DNA of 64,000 nt from contig NC_009943.1 in the NCBI RefSeq assembly GCF_000018405.1, forward strand, positions 3,103,001 to 3,167,000, given 5' to 3'. A model generated the notes under the pieces. That model was not told the DNA's origin, made no database searches, and saw nothing but the letters and a program-made list of their open reading frames with translations. This DNA comes from Desulfosudis oleivorans Hxd3 (GTDB lineage: Bacteria; Desulfobacterota; Desulfobacteria; Desulfobacterales; Desulfosudaceae). The position numbers were made by a program, and so were the translations under genes. Below are positions 16,817-24,627 of this stretch, one piece after another (within the stretch, counting starts at the first letter, position 1; every line of letters starts with the position of its first letter).

Positions 16817-16845
16817 CCCGGATAGTTCATGAAATATGCGGGTAA
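16817..16845. repeat. TTTCATGAAA palindrome, copy 2
   Basis: CCCGGATAGTTCATGAAATA followed by TGCGGG is a variant of the palindrome at 11877, again starting at a stop codon. It supplies an in-frame ATG to the next gene. Confidence 0.5.
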
Positions 16846-17506
16846 ACAGCCCATGAAAAATACCGGAAAAAACCAGTGGTACGACGGATACCTGTACGGA
16901 TGGTTCTTTGATCCCGTGGAAACCGCCAACCGGCAAATGATTCTTGATTTTGTTCCGGAAGGCAGTACCGTGCTGGACGTAGGCTGCGGCACGGGCCGGC
17001 TGGCCCTGGAACTGGCCGCCAAATGCCGCCACGTGACCGGTGTTGACCTGTCCCGCCGTATGCTGGCCTATTGCGAAAGACAAAAAAACAAACGGGGCGT
17101 AAAAAATCTGGATTTTGCCTTTGGCGATTCCACCCGGCTGGCACAGGATCTTGACCGCAGTTACGACGTGGCCGTCACTTCACTGGCCCTTCACGAAATG
17201 GGGCCTGACGAACGTCACGCCACTGTCCGCGCCATGGCCGCCGTGGCCGACAGGCTGGTGATCTCCGATCACACGGTGCCCCAGCCCGCCACGCTGCCCG
17301 GGTTTGTGATACACCTGATGGAATGGTCCCTCGGCGGCCGGGACATCTTCCCCCTGTATCGGGAATACGTGGTCTCCGGCGGCATCCTGGGCGCCCTGGA
17401 ACGCTGCGGTCTCTCCCCGGACCGGCAGCGCATGGACCGCCACGGCATTCGCCACGTGGTAACGGCTTCTACCAGGACCGACGTTTTACGAGACCCCCTT
17501 CCTTGA
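16829..17506 (+). CDS. Class I SAM-dependent methyltransferase
   Basis: Transfers a methyl group from S-adenosylmethionine to an unknown acceptor. Motif I is VLDVGCGTGRLALEL and the following acidic residue lies in HVTGVDLSRRML; motif II/III (DVAVTSLALHEM) also fits. The ATG at 16829 lies inside a dispersed palindrome, so the ATG at 16853 (MKNTGKNQWY) may be the true start; neither has a clear ribosome site. It resembles ubiquinone/menaquinone-type (UbiE-like) small-molecule methyltransferases in order of motifs. The gene ends ten bases before the convergent ettA. Confidence 0.85.
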   Translation: MKYAGKQPMKNTGKNQWYDGYLYGWFFDPVETANRQMILDFVPEGSTVLDVGCGTGRLALELAAKCRHVTGVDLSRRMLAYCERQKNKRGVKNLDFAFGDSTRLAQDLDRSYDVAVTSLALHEMGPDERHATVRAMAAVADRLVISDHTVPQPATLPGFVIHLMEWSLGGRDIFPLYREYVVSGGILGALERCGLSPDRQRMDRHGIRHVVTASTRTDVLRDPLP

Positions 17507-17516
17507 GCACCCCGGG

Positions 17517-19199
17517 TTAACGGGTCAGGGGCCGGTACTTGATCCGGTGGGGCTGGTCCGCCGCCTTGCCCAGCCGCCGCTTGCGGTCCGCCTCGTAGTC
17601 GGAGTAGTTGCCTTCAAACCAGACCACCCGGCTGTCCCCCTCAAAGGCCAGAATGTGGGTGGCGATACGGTCTAAAAACCAGCGGTCATGGCTGATCACC
17701 ACGGCGCAGCCGCCGAAATTTTCCAGGGCCTCTTCCAGTGCCCGCATGGTGTTCACGTCCAGGTCGTTGGTGGGCTCATCCAGCAGGATGACATTGCCGC
17801 CCTCTTTGAGCATACAGGCCAGGTGGACCCGGTTGCGCTCCCCGCCGGAAATCATGGATGTTTTCTTCTGCTGGTCGGCGCCGGCAAAGTTGAACCGGGA
17901 CACATAGGCCCGGGAGTTGACCTCCCGGTTGCCCAGGGCAAGTATATCGGCCCCGCCGGAAATCACCTCCCAGATGGACTTATTCGGATCCAGGCTTTGG
18001 CGGTCCTGGTCCACATAAGCCAGCTTCACGGTCTCACCGACGCGAAGGGTGCCGGTATCCGGTGTCTCCGCGCCGTTGATCATTTTAAACAGGGTGGTCT
18101 TGCCCGCGCCGTTGGGGCCGATCACGCCCACGATGCCGCCCGCCGGCAGGGCAAAGTTCATCTCTTCAAACAGGAGCCGGTTGCCATAGGCCTTGCTCAC
18201 CCCCTGGGCCTCGATCACCACCTTGCCCAGGCGCGGGCCCGGCGGAATGTAGATTTCCAGGTCCCCGGCCGCTTTTTCATGCTCCTGGCTGAGCAGGTTC
18301 TCATAGGCGGTGATGCGGGCCTTGGACTTGGCGTGCCGGCCCTTGGGCGACATGTGAATCCAGTCCAGCTCCCGCTGCAACGTCTTCTGCCGCTGGGATT
18401 CGGTTTTTTCCTCCTGCTGCAGGCGGGTCTGTTTCTGCTCCAGCCAGGAGGAGTAGTTGCCCTTCCAGGGAACACCTTTTCCCCGGTCCAGCTCCAGAAT
18501 CCAGCCGGCCACGTTGTCCAGAAAATAGCGGTCATGGGTCACGGCGATGACCGTGCCGGCATAGTCCTGAAGGTGCCGCTCCAGCCAGGCCACGGTTTCC
18601 GCGTCCAGGTGATTGGTGGGCTCGTCCAGCAGCAGGATGTCCGGTTTCTGAAGCAGCAAACGGCAGAGGGCCACCCGCCGTTTCTCGCCGCCGGACAGCA
18701 CCTTGATGGGCGTGTCGCCGGCCGGGCAGCGCAGGGCGTCCATGGCCATCTCCAGGCGCGCGTCGATGTCCCAGGCGTCCAGGTGGTCGATCTTTTCCTG
18801 AAGCACACCCTGGCGTTCGATGAGCTGGTTCATCTGATCGTCATCCATGGGCTCGGCAAACTTTTCGCTGATGGCGTTGTACTCGTTGATCAGGGCCACG
18901 GTCTCGCTCATGCCCTCCTCCACAACGGCCCGGACGGTTTTTTCCGGATCCAGTTGCGGCTCCTGCTCCAGGAACCCCAGGGTATACCCCGGGGACAGCA
19001 CGGCCTGGCCGTCAAACTCGGCATCCACCCCGGCCATGATCCGCAGAAGCGAGCTTTTGCCCGAGCCGTTGAGGCCCAGGACCCCGATCTTGGCCCCGTA
19101 AAAATAGGACAACGAAATGTCTTTTAAAACCTGCCGGGTCTGGTGAAACTTGTTGACCCGCACCATGGTGTAGATGATTTTTTCGGCTTCCGTGCTCAT
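17517..19199 (-). CDS. ettA: Energy-dependent translational throttle protein (ABC-F)
   Basis: Ribosome-bound ABC-F ATPase that gates entry into translation elongation according to the ATP/ADP ratio. The 560 residues (E. coli EttA has 555) contain two ATPase domains, with Walker A GLNGSGKSS and GPNGAGKTT, signatures LSGGEKRR and ISGGERNR, and Walker B LLLDEPTNHLD and ILLDEPTNDLD. The interdomain linker is rich in basic residues, as expected for the P-site tRNA interaction motif. The start at 19199 is fixed by AGGAG five bases upstream; an in-frame upstream ATG at 19259 is unlikely. No membrane segments are present. Confidence 0.94.
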   Translation of the reverse strand: MSTEAEKIIYTMVRVNKFHQTRQVLKDISLSYFYGAKIGVLGLNGSGKSSLLRIMAGVDAEFDGQAVLSPGYTLGFLEQEPQLDPEKTVRAVVEEGMSETVALINEYNAISEKFAEPMDDDQMNQLIERQGVLQEKIDHLDAWDIDARLEMAMDALRCPAGDTPIKVLSGGEKRRVALCRLLLQKPDILLLDEPTNHLDAETVAWLERHLQDYAGTVIAVTHDRYFLDNVAGWILELDRGKGVPWKGNYSSWLEQKQTRLQQEEKTESQRQKTLQRELDWIHMSPKGRHAKSKARITAYENLLSQEHEKAAGDLEIYIPPGPRLGKVVIEAQGVSKAYGNRLLFEEMNFALPAGGIVGVIGPNGAGKTTLFKMINGAETPDTGTLRVGETVKLAYVDQDRQSLDPNKSIWEVISGGADILALGNREVNSRAYVSRFNFAGADQQKKTSMISGGERNRVHLACMLKEGGNVILLDEPTNDLDVNTMRALEEALENFGGCAVVISHDRWFLDRIATHILAFEGDSRVVWFEGNYSDYEADRKRRLGKAADQPHRIKYRPLTR

Positions 19200-19519
19200 A
19201 CTGGCTCCTGAAAATGGGATTTGTAATCTTTTGCGAGGCAACGCATCGAACATGCGCAATCAGGATGTATCATAAACCGGCCGCCCTGCCAATACCTCTT
19301 ATAAGTGGAACAGGTCACCCTCTTGCCCGCCACCGTCTCAAATGATATGAATCATGGGTGGCAAGACACCAGAACCGTCACTGGGAGGACACGGTGATCC
19401 GCCAGATGCTTCAAGCCCGGCTGCCTGTAAAATGAGGGTTGAAAAAATCCAGCCGGCAGCGTATGAAACATGAAACCCTGTTCGAAAAAACCATTCACCT
19501 GAAAAAGGAGTGCGGCCGC
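19200..19519. other. Intergenic region without recognised gene
   Basis: 320 bases between divergent ettA and the START-domain gene. A loose GCCACC/GGTGGC inverted repeat lies near 19330-19365 but nothing else stands out. Promoters for both genes must lie here; I could not assign convincing -35/-10 pairs. Confidence 0.4.
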
Positions 19520-20236
19520 ATGAGACTCAAACCTGTTCTGCTTTTCCTGCTGATTTTTTCAACCGCACAGTTTGGCGCTTTTGCTGATGACGCGGCGGAC
19601 AACGGGTGGCGGACCGTTTCAGACGAAAACGGAATCGTTGTCGAAAACCGGCCCCTGGACGAATTTAAAATGAAGCAGCTTCGGGCCCGGTGTGAAGTCG
19701 AGGCCCCCGTGGAGGTGATCTACGAGGTGATGGACGATGCGGACAGCTACCATGAGTGGTTCGGCGACTGCCTGTTACAGAGAACCATCCACCGGTTCAA
19801 TGATTATGACAAAATCAGCTACCACGTGGTGGACCTGCCCTGGCCTCTGAATGACCGGGATGCCGTGTCCAGGGTCGTCACAACGGCGGACTGGGAGGCG
19901 GGAACCGTAGAGACTCGCGTGGATTCCATTCGCAGTGTGGAAGAGGCCGCTGTCTGGGGAATGGACCCGGAGACGGAAAAAAACGGCCGCGTCAGAATGC
20001 CGGTGATGGACGGCATTTTCACCTACACCACCACCGGCCCGAACACATCAGCCTTCACCTACATCGCCATCGCGGACCCGGGCATTGCTCTGCCGGGCTG
20101 GCTGCTCAACGCCTTTTCCACCACTCAGCCCATAAACACCCTGAGAAACCTGAAAAAACAGGTCAAAAAGGAAATTTACTGGGAAAAAGCCAGTGCCCGG
20201 CACGGAAAGGTCTTTTCGCCGGAAGCGACGGAGTAA
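19520..20236 (+). CDS. Exported START-domain lipid-binding protein
   Basis: The 238-residue protein begins with a clear signal peptide (MRLKPVLLFLLIFSTAQFGAFA) and continues with a START/SRPBCC-type fold: GWRTVSDENGIVVENRP, RARCEVEAPVEVIYEVMDD, and HVVDLPWPLNDRDAVSRV, which is typical of START proteins that bind lipids or sterol-like ligands. It is likely periplasmic. AAGGAG nine bases before the ATG at 19520 sets the start, although the frame opens earlier. It ends ten bases from the convergent nadK stop. Confidence 0.85.
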   Translation: MRLKPVLLFLLIFSTAQFGAFADDAADNGWRTVSDENGIVVENRPLDEFKMKQLRARCEVEAPVEVIYEVMDDADSYHEWFGDCLLQRTIHRFNDYDKISYHVVDLPWPLNDRDAVSRVVTTADWEAGTVETRVDSIRSVEEAAVWGMDPETEKNGRVRMPVMDGIFTYTTTGPNTSAFTYIAIADPGIALPGWLLNAFSTTQPINTLRNLKKQVKKEIYWEKASARHGKVFSPEATE

Positions 20237-20246
20237 TGGAAACTCC

Positions 20247-21083
20247 TTAATACCCCGCCGGTCCCCCACCCCACTTGAGCTTGGTTTTCAGCACGTCAAA
20301 ATAACGCTGGCCCGGCAGGATGATCATGTGCACCGGGTGGGCCGCTTTTTCGATCATCAGACGATGACCTTCCGTCATTTCAAACCCCTCCTGGCCGTCC
20401 AGGGTGACCATGATGTCCGACGGCGACTGGGCCAGGCGCAGCTCGATGCGCACCGAGTCCGGCACCACCAGGGGCCGGTTGGTCAGGGTAAAGGGACAGA
20501 TGGGAGTTAAAATGATACCGGGCACGGCCGGGTGAATCACCGGCCCGCCGGCGGCCAGGGAATAAGCGGTGGAGCCGGTGGGCGTGGAAACAATCAGGCC
20601 GTCGCCGTGGTAGGTGGTCAGGTCGTAGCCGTCCACAAAGGTGTGAATATGGGCCAGCCTTGCCAGGGCCCCCTTGTTGATCACCACGTCGTTTAACACC
20701 GTGCGCCGGGCCTGTTCCTGGCCATTTTCATAAATGGTCACCCGCAGGCGCATGCGCTTTGCAATGGTAAACTCGCCTTTTAAAATCTTTTCAGCCGCGG
20801 AGAAGAGGTCGTCCTCCACGGTTTCAGACAGAAAGCCCACGCCGCCGAACTTGATGCCCACCAGCGGTATGGGGGCGTCCCCGATCCACCGGGCCGCGCT
20901 CAAAAAAGTGCCGTCGCCCCCCAGCACAAACACGCACCCCAGGTCTACCGGTGCCTTTCTGTCGTCTGAAACGCTGCCCGTGCGCACCACTCCCACGCCC
21001 CGGCCGGCCAGCCATTTTTCCAGTTCATCAGCGTTGCGGGCCGCCTCGGGATCGGTCTTTACCACCAGTCCTATGGTTTTCAT
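20247..21083 (-). CDS. nadK: NAD kinase
   Basis: Phosphorylates NAD+ to NADP+ with ATP or polyphosphate. The 278 residues include the phosphate-binding [13 protein letters not shown], the substrate-binding LNDVVINKG and the glycine-rich [24 protein letters not shown], all in the normal order for the bacterial enzyme. It starts with an ATG at 21083, downstream of a compound hexanucleotide tract that separates it from pheA on the same strand. The C terminus (KWGGGPAGY) is slightly extended. Confidence 0.96.
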
Positions 21084-21123
21084 CTCGTTATTCCTGAAAA
21101 ATTATGACCGCTATACCTTATCA

Positions 21124-21223
21124 TCTTACGCTTACTTTTACTCTTGCTCCTGCTCTTGCTCTTGATTGTTCAGCCACTATGGTTTCGATACCGATACCGA
21201 TAGCGATCCCGATACCGATTTCG
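21124..21223. repeat. Compound hexanucleotide repeat tract (locus d)
   Basis: CTTACG/CTTACT/CTCTTG/CTCCTG-type hexamers at 21124-21164 and CGATAC/CGATAG/CGATCC hexamers at 21184-21223. It lies just 5' of nadK with the same internal order as locus a. Confidence 0.85.
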
Positions 21224-21237
21224 AAAGGCGCTATATC

Positions 21238-21272
21238 CGCGCAACGCAGAAACTGGGCTTTTCACGAAGCCA
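21238..21272. repeat. Remnant of MITE-like right end
   Basis: GCGCAACGCAGAAACTGGGC followed by TTTTCACGAAGCCATC resembles the right end of the element at 6834-6955. No left end is found nearby. Confidence 0.5.
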
Positions 21273-22391
21273 TCAGCAGTCGTTCAGATGCAGCCCCGCA
21301 GGATAGCTCCCCAGCACCCGCAGGGTCTGGCAGTTTTCAACCAGTTCGGCCTGAAGGTCGGCATACTCGTCATCGGAGAGGTCGCACTCCAGGTCCGCGA
21401 AGAACAGGTACTGCCATTTTTCAGACCGCATGGGCCGGGATTCAAGTTTTTTCATGTTGATGCCCCCTCTGGCCAGAACGGAAAGCACACTGACCAGGGC
21501 CCCGGACTTGTCCGGCAGGGTGAACAGAATTGATGTCTTGTCCCGGCTGCCGCCGGCAGGGGCCTGGTGACCGATGACGATGAATCGGGTCCAGTTGTCC
21601 GGCGCGTCTTCGACGGGCCCGGCCAGCAGGTTGAGGGAAAACATGGCGGCCAGCTGGCGGTGGCCCACGGCGACGCAGTCAGGCCGGCCCGCCGCCTCAC
21701 GGGCCGCGGCGGCCGTGCTGCCCACAAACACCACATGGGCCTCGGGCAGATGGCTCGAAAGCCAGGCCGCGCACTGGTCAATGGCCCGGGGGTGTGAGTA
21801 AACGGTCTGAATACCGGCAAGTCCGGTGCCGGCCCCTACCAGGTGATAGCTGATACGCAGGTAGATTTCAGCCTGAATATGCACACCGTAGCGGAGAAAA
21901 AGATCCAGGTTCTGGCCGGCGCTGCCGGAAAGGGAGTTTTCCAGGGGCACGATGCCCAGGTCGGCCTTTTTGCCGGCAACCGCGGCAAACACCGTCTCCA
22001 GGCTGGGGCAGGGTTCAAAGTCGGTGCTGCTGCCCAGCAGCTCCCGGCCGGCAAAATAGGAAAAGGTGCCTTCCGGCCCCAGGTAGACCGCCTTCTGGGG
22101 TTGCTGCAAGCGCCGGGAGGATGAAAGGATCTCCCGGTAGATGGTGCGCAGGTGGTCGTCGGGAAGGTCTCCGGGGTTTTCCGCCACCAGCCCTTCAAGC
22201 ACCTCCTTTTCCCGAAAGGGCTTGAACACCGCCTGGTCGGCGGCCGACTTGACCCGGCCCACCTGGCGGCAGAGCCGGGCACGATGGTTGAGCAGGGCCA
22301 GAAGCTCCCTGTCGGTGCGGGTGATCTCCCGCCTTAGGTCGTCAAGGCCGGAAGGCATGGATACAACATCCGTGGATGCGGAACGGTTCAT
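21273..22391 (-). CDS. pheA: Bifunctional chorismate mutase / prephenate dehydratase
   Basis: Converts chorismate to prephenate and then to phenylpyruvate in phenylalanine synthesis. The 372 residues contain an AroQ-type mutase helix bundle (~15-95: LDDLRREITRTDRELLALLN and the Arg/Lys-rich second helix), the dehydratase domain (YLGPEGTFSYFAG, VPLENSLSGSA, TRFIVIG), and a C-terminal ACT domain (~290-370) with the feedback-inhibition motifs GALVSVLSVLARGGINMKKLESRP. I chose the ATG at 22391; a GTG four codons upstream is possible. A complete aromatic pathway is not in the window. Confidence 0.95.
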   Translation of the reverse strand: MNRSASTDVVSMPSGLDDLRREITRTDRELLALLNHRARLCRQVGRVKSAADQAVFKPFREKEVLEGLVAENPGDLPDDHLRTIYREILSSSRRLQQPQKAVYLGPEGTFSYFAGRELLGSSTDFEPCPSLETVFAAVAGKKADLGIVPLENSLSGSAGQNLDLFLRYGVHIQAEIYLRISYHLVGAGTGLAGIQTVYSHPRAIDQCAAWLSSHLPEAHVVFVGSTAAAAREAAGRPDCVAVGHRQLAAMFSLNLLAGPVEDAPDNWTRFIVIGHQAPAGGSRDKTSILFTLPDKSGALVSVLSVLARGGINMKKLESRPMRSEKWQYLFFADLECDLSDDEYADLQAELVENCQTLRVLGSYPAGLHLNDC

Positions 22392-22461
22392 GGACGGCTT
22401 CACCTTTTGCTGATTTTCTAAATTATTGCACTATACCACAATCTATGTTAGTACAAAACCC

Positions 22462-22794
22462 ATGAAACAATATGTGATCGACGAGTTAAGGCCCGGAGAA
22501 TACGAAAAAATCCGGTCTTTCCTGGACGATACCGTCGGCCCGTCCGCCATGGAAAACATTTACTTTGTACCGGTTCCCCTGGAGTTACTTTCCGACACCC
22601 AGCGGCGTCACACCGACTGCCGGCCCCACTGTTTTGCCGTGGAACTGGACGAGACCCGTATTTCCTGTGAACTGCTGGTCCGCGCACCCCAAAAAATTCG
22701 CTGCGACTGCATCACCTATGCCACCGCCGGCCAGCGGGAGTGGCTGATGACCTATATGGATTCTCTCCTGGAACGGCTGGGCATCATCACCTGA
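22462..22794 (+). CDS. Small hypothetical protein
   Basis: A 110-residue soluble protein with five cysteines (TDCRPHC, ISCELL, IRCDC) that I do not recognise. The paired cysteines could bind a metal but do not make a standard zinc ribbon. The ATG at 22462 starts MKQYVIDELRPGEY; an upstream in-frame start at 22426 runs through AT-rich leader sequence. Neither has a strong ribosome site. It lies between divergent pheA and RNase J, 113 bases before the latter. Confidence 0.6.
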   Translation: MKQYVIDELRPGEYEKIRSFLDDTVGPSAMENIYFVPVPLELLSDTQRRHTDCRPHCFAVELDETRISCELLVRAPQKIRCDCITYATAGQREWLMTYMDSLLERLGIIT

Positions 22795-22799
22795 CCCGA

Positions 22800-22831
22800 T
22801 CCCGAATCTTGCATGAAATTTTTCGACATGA
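22800..22831. repeat. CATGAAATTTTTCG motif
   Basis: TTGCATGAAATTTTTCGACA closely matches TTTCATGAAATTTTTCGGCA at 4801. Both belong loosely to the TTTCATGAAA family and lie in AT-rich intergenic DNA, here ahead of RNase J. Confidence 0.4.
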
Positions 22832-22907
22832 ATAAATACTTAAATAAAGCGCGATGTTCTGCAATGAACTATAACCAAATCAACTCGTGAAACATCCGGG
22901 ATACAAC

Positions 22908-24557
22908 ATGCTGAAAATCACGCCCCTGGGCGGAACACGGGAAATCGGCCTGAACATGACGGTGATCGAATACGGCGACACCGCCTTTGCCATCGACGCG
23001 GGCCTGATGTTTCCTGAAGGATACATGCTGGGGGTGGACATCGTGCTGCCGGACATGGACTATATTCGGGAAAAGGGGAAGAACTTCGCCGCCGTGGTGC
23101 TGACCCACGGGCACGAAGACCACATCGGCGCCATTCCCTACCTGCTGCGGGACATGAACGTGCCCATCTTCGGCACCCCCTTCACCCTGGGCCTGGTCAG
23201 GCACAAACTTGAAGAGGCGGGCCTGCTGGCCAACGCCCGGCTCCACACCATTTCCCTGGATGAATTCCTGCGCATCGGCCCCTTTGAGCTGGACTTCATG
23301 CGGGTCAACCACAGCGTGGTGGATGGTGTGGGCATGGCCATCAAGACGCCGGTGGGCACCGTGGTCCATTCCGGCGATTTCAAGCTCAGCCAGAGCGCCT
23401 TTCCCTGGATGAACACCGACGTGGACAAGTTTGTGTGGTACGGGGGCCAGGGGATTCTGGCCCTGCTGTCCGACTCCACCAACGTGGAAAAGGACGGCCG
23501 CACCATTTCGGACATGGCCGTGGGTGAAACCCTTGAGAAAATTATCGCAAAAAGCCCGGGCCGGGCCATTGTGGCGCTGTTTGCCTCCAACATCGTGCGC
23601 ATTCAGCAGATCGTCGACATCGCCGAAAAACATAACCGAAAAGTGATCTTTGACGGCCGCAGCATTGAAACCAGCACCCAGATCGCCAGGGATCTGGATT
23701 ACCTGCGCCTGCCGGACGGCATCGAGATGAACATTCGGCAGATTGACGAGGTTCCCGACGACGAGGTGGTGGTGATCACCACCGGCAGCCAGGGCGAACC
23801 CATGAGCTCCCTTGCCCGCATGGCCACGGGCAGCAACAAGATGATCAAGACCCGGCCGGGGGATACCATCATTCTTTCGTCCAAATTCATTCCCGGTAAC
23901 GAACGGGCCATCACCAGCATCATCAACCACTTCTATGAACAGGGCGCGGACGTGGTCTATGAAAAGATTTCCGATATTCACGTGTCCGGCCATGCTTTTC
24001 GGGAAGAGCTGATAGAGATGATGCAGATGGTCAACCCGACATACTTTATTCCCGTCCACGGCGAGCGGCGCCACCTGATCCACCACGCTCGCCTGGCCAA
24101 ACAGGCCGGCATTCCCGAAGAAAACATCATTCTTCCGGACAACGGCCTGGTGATCGAATTCGACGAAACCGGTGTCCGGACCAAAGACCACATCACCACC
24201 GGCCGGGTGCTGGTGGACGGCAAGGGCGTGGGCGACGTGGGCAGCAGTGTGCTGCGGGAAAGAAAAGAGCTGGCTGAAGACGGCATCGTGGTGGTGGTGA
24301 TCGTATTTGATGAGGAGACCGGCATCGTGGTTCACGGGCCGGAACTGCTGTCCAGGGGGTTTGTGTTTCAGAACCTGAAGGGCCATATCCTGGAGGATGC
24401 CCAGTGCGTGATCCTGGAAATCCTGGAGGAGGTGCGGCCGGACATGCCCGACCGCGTCTCGGTGATCGAAACCCAGATGAAAAGCGCCCTGCGGCAGTAT
24501 TTCAAATTCACCATCAAACGGCGGCCGGTTGTCATTCCTGTGATGATTGAGGTATGA
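22908..24557 (+). CDS. rnj: Ribonuclease J
   Basis: Metallo-beta-lactamase/beta-CASP ribonuclease with endonuclease and 5'-3' exonuclease activity in mRNA decay and rRNA maturation. The 549 residues carry the zinc motif LTHGHEDHIGAIPYLL, the later zinc ligands in VNHSVVDGVG and VHSGDFK, the beta-CASP segments LSDSTNVEKDGRT and TTGSQGEPMSSL, and VSGHAFREEL and PVHGERRHL that complete the site. The ATG at 22908 (MLKITPLGGTREIG) is chosen over an upstream GTG as it matches the family start. ftsK follows 70 bases downstream on the same strand. Confidence 0.95.
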   Translation: MLKITPLGGTREIGLNMTVIEYGDTAFAIDAGLMFPEGYMLGVDIVLPDMDYIREKGKNFAAVVLTHGHEDHIGAIPYLLRDMNVPIFGTPFTLGLVRHKLEEAGLLANARLHTISLDEFLRIGPFELDFMRVNHSVVDGVGMAIKTPVGTVVHSGDFKLSQSAFPWMNTDVDKFVWYGGQGILALLSDSTNVEKDGRTISDMAVGETLEKIIAKSPGRAIVALFASNIVRIQQIVDIAEKHNRKVIFDGRSIETSTQIARDLDYLRLPDGIEMNIRQIDEVPDDEVVVITTGSQGEPMSSLARMATGSNKMIKTRPGDTIILSSKFIPGNERAITSIINHFYEQGADVVYEKISDIHVSGHAFREELIEMMQMVNPTYFIPVHGERRHLIHHARLAKQAGIPEENIILPDNGLVIEFDETGVRTKDHITTGRVLVDGKGVGDVGSSVLRERKELAEDGIVVVVIVFDEETGIVVHGPELLSRGFVFQNLKGHILEDAQCVILEILEEVRPDMPDRVSVIETQMKSALRQYFKFTIKRRPVVIPVMIEV

Positions 24558-24559
24558 TG

Positions 24560-24594
24560 CCACATAATCTGGACATTTCATGAAATATCCGGGA
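24560..24594. repeat. CCGGA..TTTCATGAAA palindrome, copy 3
   Basis: TCTGGACATTTCATGAAATA followed by TCCGGG, 14 bases after the RNase J stop. It is the closest match to copy 1 at 11877. Confidence 0.6.
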
Positions 24595-24627
24595 TAACCT
24601 GTTCGCTTTTGTGGAATAAAACGGCTT